A stretch of 64,000 bases of DNA, from NCBI GenBank assembly GCA_046705285.1, contig JBJKQK010000211.1, positions 8,292-72,291 on the forward strand. The letters are read 5' to 3'. Positions 62,691-64,000 of this stretch are shown here, in pieces. The stretch is from SCRD01 sp046705285 (GTDB lineage: Bacteria; Acidobacteriota; Terriglobia; UBA7540). The first letter of the stretch is position 1. Each line of letters starts with the position of its first letter. Made by a program: the position numbers and the translations under genes. Below the pieces are notes generated by a model, which saw only the letters and a list, made by a program, of their open reading frames with translations, made no database searches and had not been told where the DNA came from.

Positions 62691-63265
62691 CGCGCCCGAC
62701 AGGCTTTCAGCAGACGGGGCCGAATTGGCTGCTTTCTCCGATGGGGATTTCCTGCCTTCCTTTATTTTCAACAAGATCGGTAGGTTCGTTTTTCGGTTCG
62801 TTCCGGTTCGTTTTTTATGCACTCTAATGTTTTCAACAACTTCTCCGCTTCGTTTTCAGGTTCGTTTCGGTTCGTTTTTGTACCATGATCCTTTGTTTTC
62901 AACAACTTCTCCGGTTCGTTTTGCAGAAAAAGAATTCTTTTTTATTTTTTACCGATGAGTTGAAGGCGCAGCGGGAGGTTTCTCGACGTATTCCTGCAAC
63001 AACTCATACAGGTACCCAGTCAGGCTTACACCAAATTTCGTCATCTTTTCTCCATGGCCCCCGGCAGAGGCACATGCCCTCAAAAGCTCAAATAAGACTA
63101 CCACACTAGCCGACACTTGTCAAGCACATTCCGCGCAGGGGACTTTTCCCATTTCTGGACCGTGCCAGCCGAGGAAGAGTGGTAGCCGCGACACTGCATG
63201 TTGCGTCGCAGCTTTGTGGCGGTGAAATTCCCACGACGGATAAACCACCGTCGCGGGTGCCGTAC
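62691..63265. other. Gene-free region between thiI and rnhB
   Basis: This region of about 575 bases contains repeat array B (62759-62920) and, beyond it, AT-rich sequence to about 62960. I see no gene; small open frames here have T-rich composition caused by the repeats. The final 200 bases up to the rnhB stop show nothing notable. Confidence 0.5.
62759..62920 (-). repeat. Array B: homologous GTTGAAAA / ACGAACC repeats on the minus strand
   Basis: On the minus strand, GTTGAAAA blocks (plus strand TTTTCAAC) lie at 62896-62903, 62830-62837 and 62765-62772, spaced 66 and 65 bases. Each of the two full units holds three ACGAACC/ACGAAGC heptamers, in the same order as array A: two ACGAACC then ACGAAGC, then three ACGAACC. 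Segment 62887-62920 matches array A 36509-36542 at 33 of 34 bases, and 62759-62784 resembles 36591-36616 (about 22 of 26). GGAGAAGTT and TACCGATCT linkers occur in both. Confidence 0.85.
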
Positions 63266-63934
63266 TTAAGAAAACGGCAGGCGGGGAGACAGGAAATCCT
63301 TCACGGGCTGGTAGGTGCGGCGGTGTTCGGGACAGGGGCCATAGCGGGCGAGAGCATCCAGATGCTCGCGCGTTCCATAACCTTTGTTCCGAGCAAGGCA
63401 ATACTGGGGATACTGGCGGTCAAGCTGCTCCAGATGCTCGTCGCGGCCGACCTTGGCCAGGATGGAGGCAGCGGCAATCGAGACCGAACGGGCATCTCCA
63501 TGAATCAGAGGCCAGTAAGGAATGGCGAAGCCCGGCTTGCGGCCATTCTGGAGCGGCATGGCATCCGCCAGAACAAACTCCGGCTGGGGCTCAAGCGCCA
63601 GCAGGGCTCGGATCATGGCCTGGCGCGTTGCCTCGTACACATTGAGTTCATCGACTTCCCGGGCAGGAACGGCGATCACCTGGCAGGCCAGCGCTTTTTC
63701 TCGAATCTCTGCGGCAAAGCCGGAGCGGACCGGAGCGGAAAGTTTCTTGGAATCATTCAGGCCGGGAATGGGCCGCGCCGCATCTAGGATGACAGCCGCA
63801 ACATACAACGGTCCCAGCAGCGAGCCGCGACCCGCCTCATCGGTTCCGGCAACCAGTTTCAATCCCCGGCGAGACAGGCAGGACTCAAGTCGCGAAGAAC
63901 ATTCCAAGTCTCTGGGATCGCGCAGTCGCGGCAT
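63266..63934 (-). CDS. rnhB: Ribonuclease HII
   Basis: This 222-residue enzyme removes ribonucleotides from RNA-DNA hybrids. The N-terminal GTDEAGRGSLLGPLYVAAV supplies D32 and E33; LADAMPL supplies the third acidic residue, and HGDARSVSIAAASILAKVGRD the fourth. Length and order are standard. The start at ATG 63932-63934 has only a weak ribosome site. Nothing else of its operon is inside the window, as its upstream region runs to the end. Confidence 0.96.
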   Translation of the reverse strand: MPRLRDPRDLECSSRLESCLSRRGLKLVAGTDEAGRGSLLGPLYVAAVILDAARPIPGLNDSKKLSAPVRSGFAAEIREKALACQVIAVPAREVDELNVYEATRQAMIRALLALEPQPEFVLADAMPLQNGRKPGFAIPYWPLIHGDARSVSIAAASILAKVGRDEHLEQLDRQYPQYCLARNKGYGTREHLDALARYGPCPEHRRTYQPVKDFLSPRLPFS

Positions 63935-63959
63935 CGGATGTCTACCGGGAGTTCAGGTT

Positions 63960-63989
63960 CGTATGGCAGGCGGGAAACCTGCCGTATGC
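63960..63989. other. Hairpin upstream of rnhB
   Basis: TATGGCAGG (63962-63970) pairs with CCTGCCGTA (63978-63986) with one G-T wobble, around a loop of seven. It lies 26-55 bases upstream of the rnhB ATG. It could be the terminator stem of the upstream gene or a leader structure, but there is no T-run on the minus strand. Confidence 0.35.
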
Positions 63990-64000
63990 TTGTGGCCGGC

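Overview
The window looks like chromosomal DNA from a member of the Acidobacteriota, probably a soil or peat heterotroph. The evidence is moderately high GC, a VWFA-related protein of the acidobacterial type (28557-29660), a winged-helix/TPR regulator of the kind common in that phylum (6452-8206), a DUF4382 lipoprotein, and many large secreted proteins with no assigned function. I see no prophage, CRISPR array, rRNA operon or complete transposon. The only tRNA gene is tRNA-Leu(CAG).

Layout. 1-5 kb: a partial Gfo/Idh/MocA oxidoreductase and an RND efflux pump (adaptor plus permease). 5-10 kb: an internally shortened 5'-nucleotidase-like protein, a winged-helix/TPR regulator, a secreted unknown and a CPBP membrane protease. 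10-24 kb: three secreted glycosidases of the alpha-galactosidase superfamily (clan GH-D), with an SGNH hydrolase, a site-2 protease, an MgtC/DUF4010 membrane protein and a partner-switching module (anti-sigma kinase, STAS antagonist, FliA/WhiG-like sigma factor). 24-28 kb: two signalling pairs on one strand, an OmpR regulator with an ATPase-degenerate histidine-kinase-like protein, and an NtrC-type regulator with a HAMP kinase. 28.5-35 kb: the VWFA protein, a 1039-residue secreted unknown, a broken DUF4440-like gene and a PLC/AcpA-family phosphoesterase. 35-36.7 kb: an alpha/beta hydrolase, a truncated transposase and an unusual repeat array. 36.8-42 kb: pyrC facing a ruvX-mltG-hypothetical-pyrF-pyrE cluster. 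42-50 kb: a CtaA/COX15-like protein, an SDR with a fatty acid hydroxylase, a DipZ-like thioredoxin protein, a TPR protein and a GH172 (DUF2961) protein. 50-55 kb: prfA-prmC-dinB-cca, then a 46-residue membrane protein. 55-64 kb: mostly unknown envelope proteins, tRNA-Leu, thiI, a second copy of the repeat array, and rnhB.

How the parts fit. The glycosidases, the SGNH esterase and the GH172 enzyme suggest scavenging of galactose- and arabinose-containing plant or microbial glycans. The core genes (pyrCEF, prfA, prmC, cca, thiI, rnhB, mltG, ruvX) mark this as stable chromosome. The strongest unexplained signal is a pair of homologous intergenic arrays about 26 kb apart and in opposite orientation (about 36.5 and 62.8 kb). 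They are built from GTTGAAAAC blocks followed by three ACGAACC-type heptamers. Other unexplained features are a DHp protein without a working ATPase site, a gene that seems to start at ACG, and a 5'-nucleotidase lacking its central region.

All calls come from reading the sequence without database searches. Family names rest on motifs I recognise.
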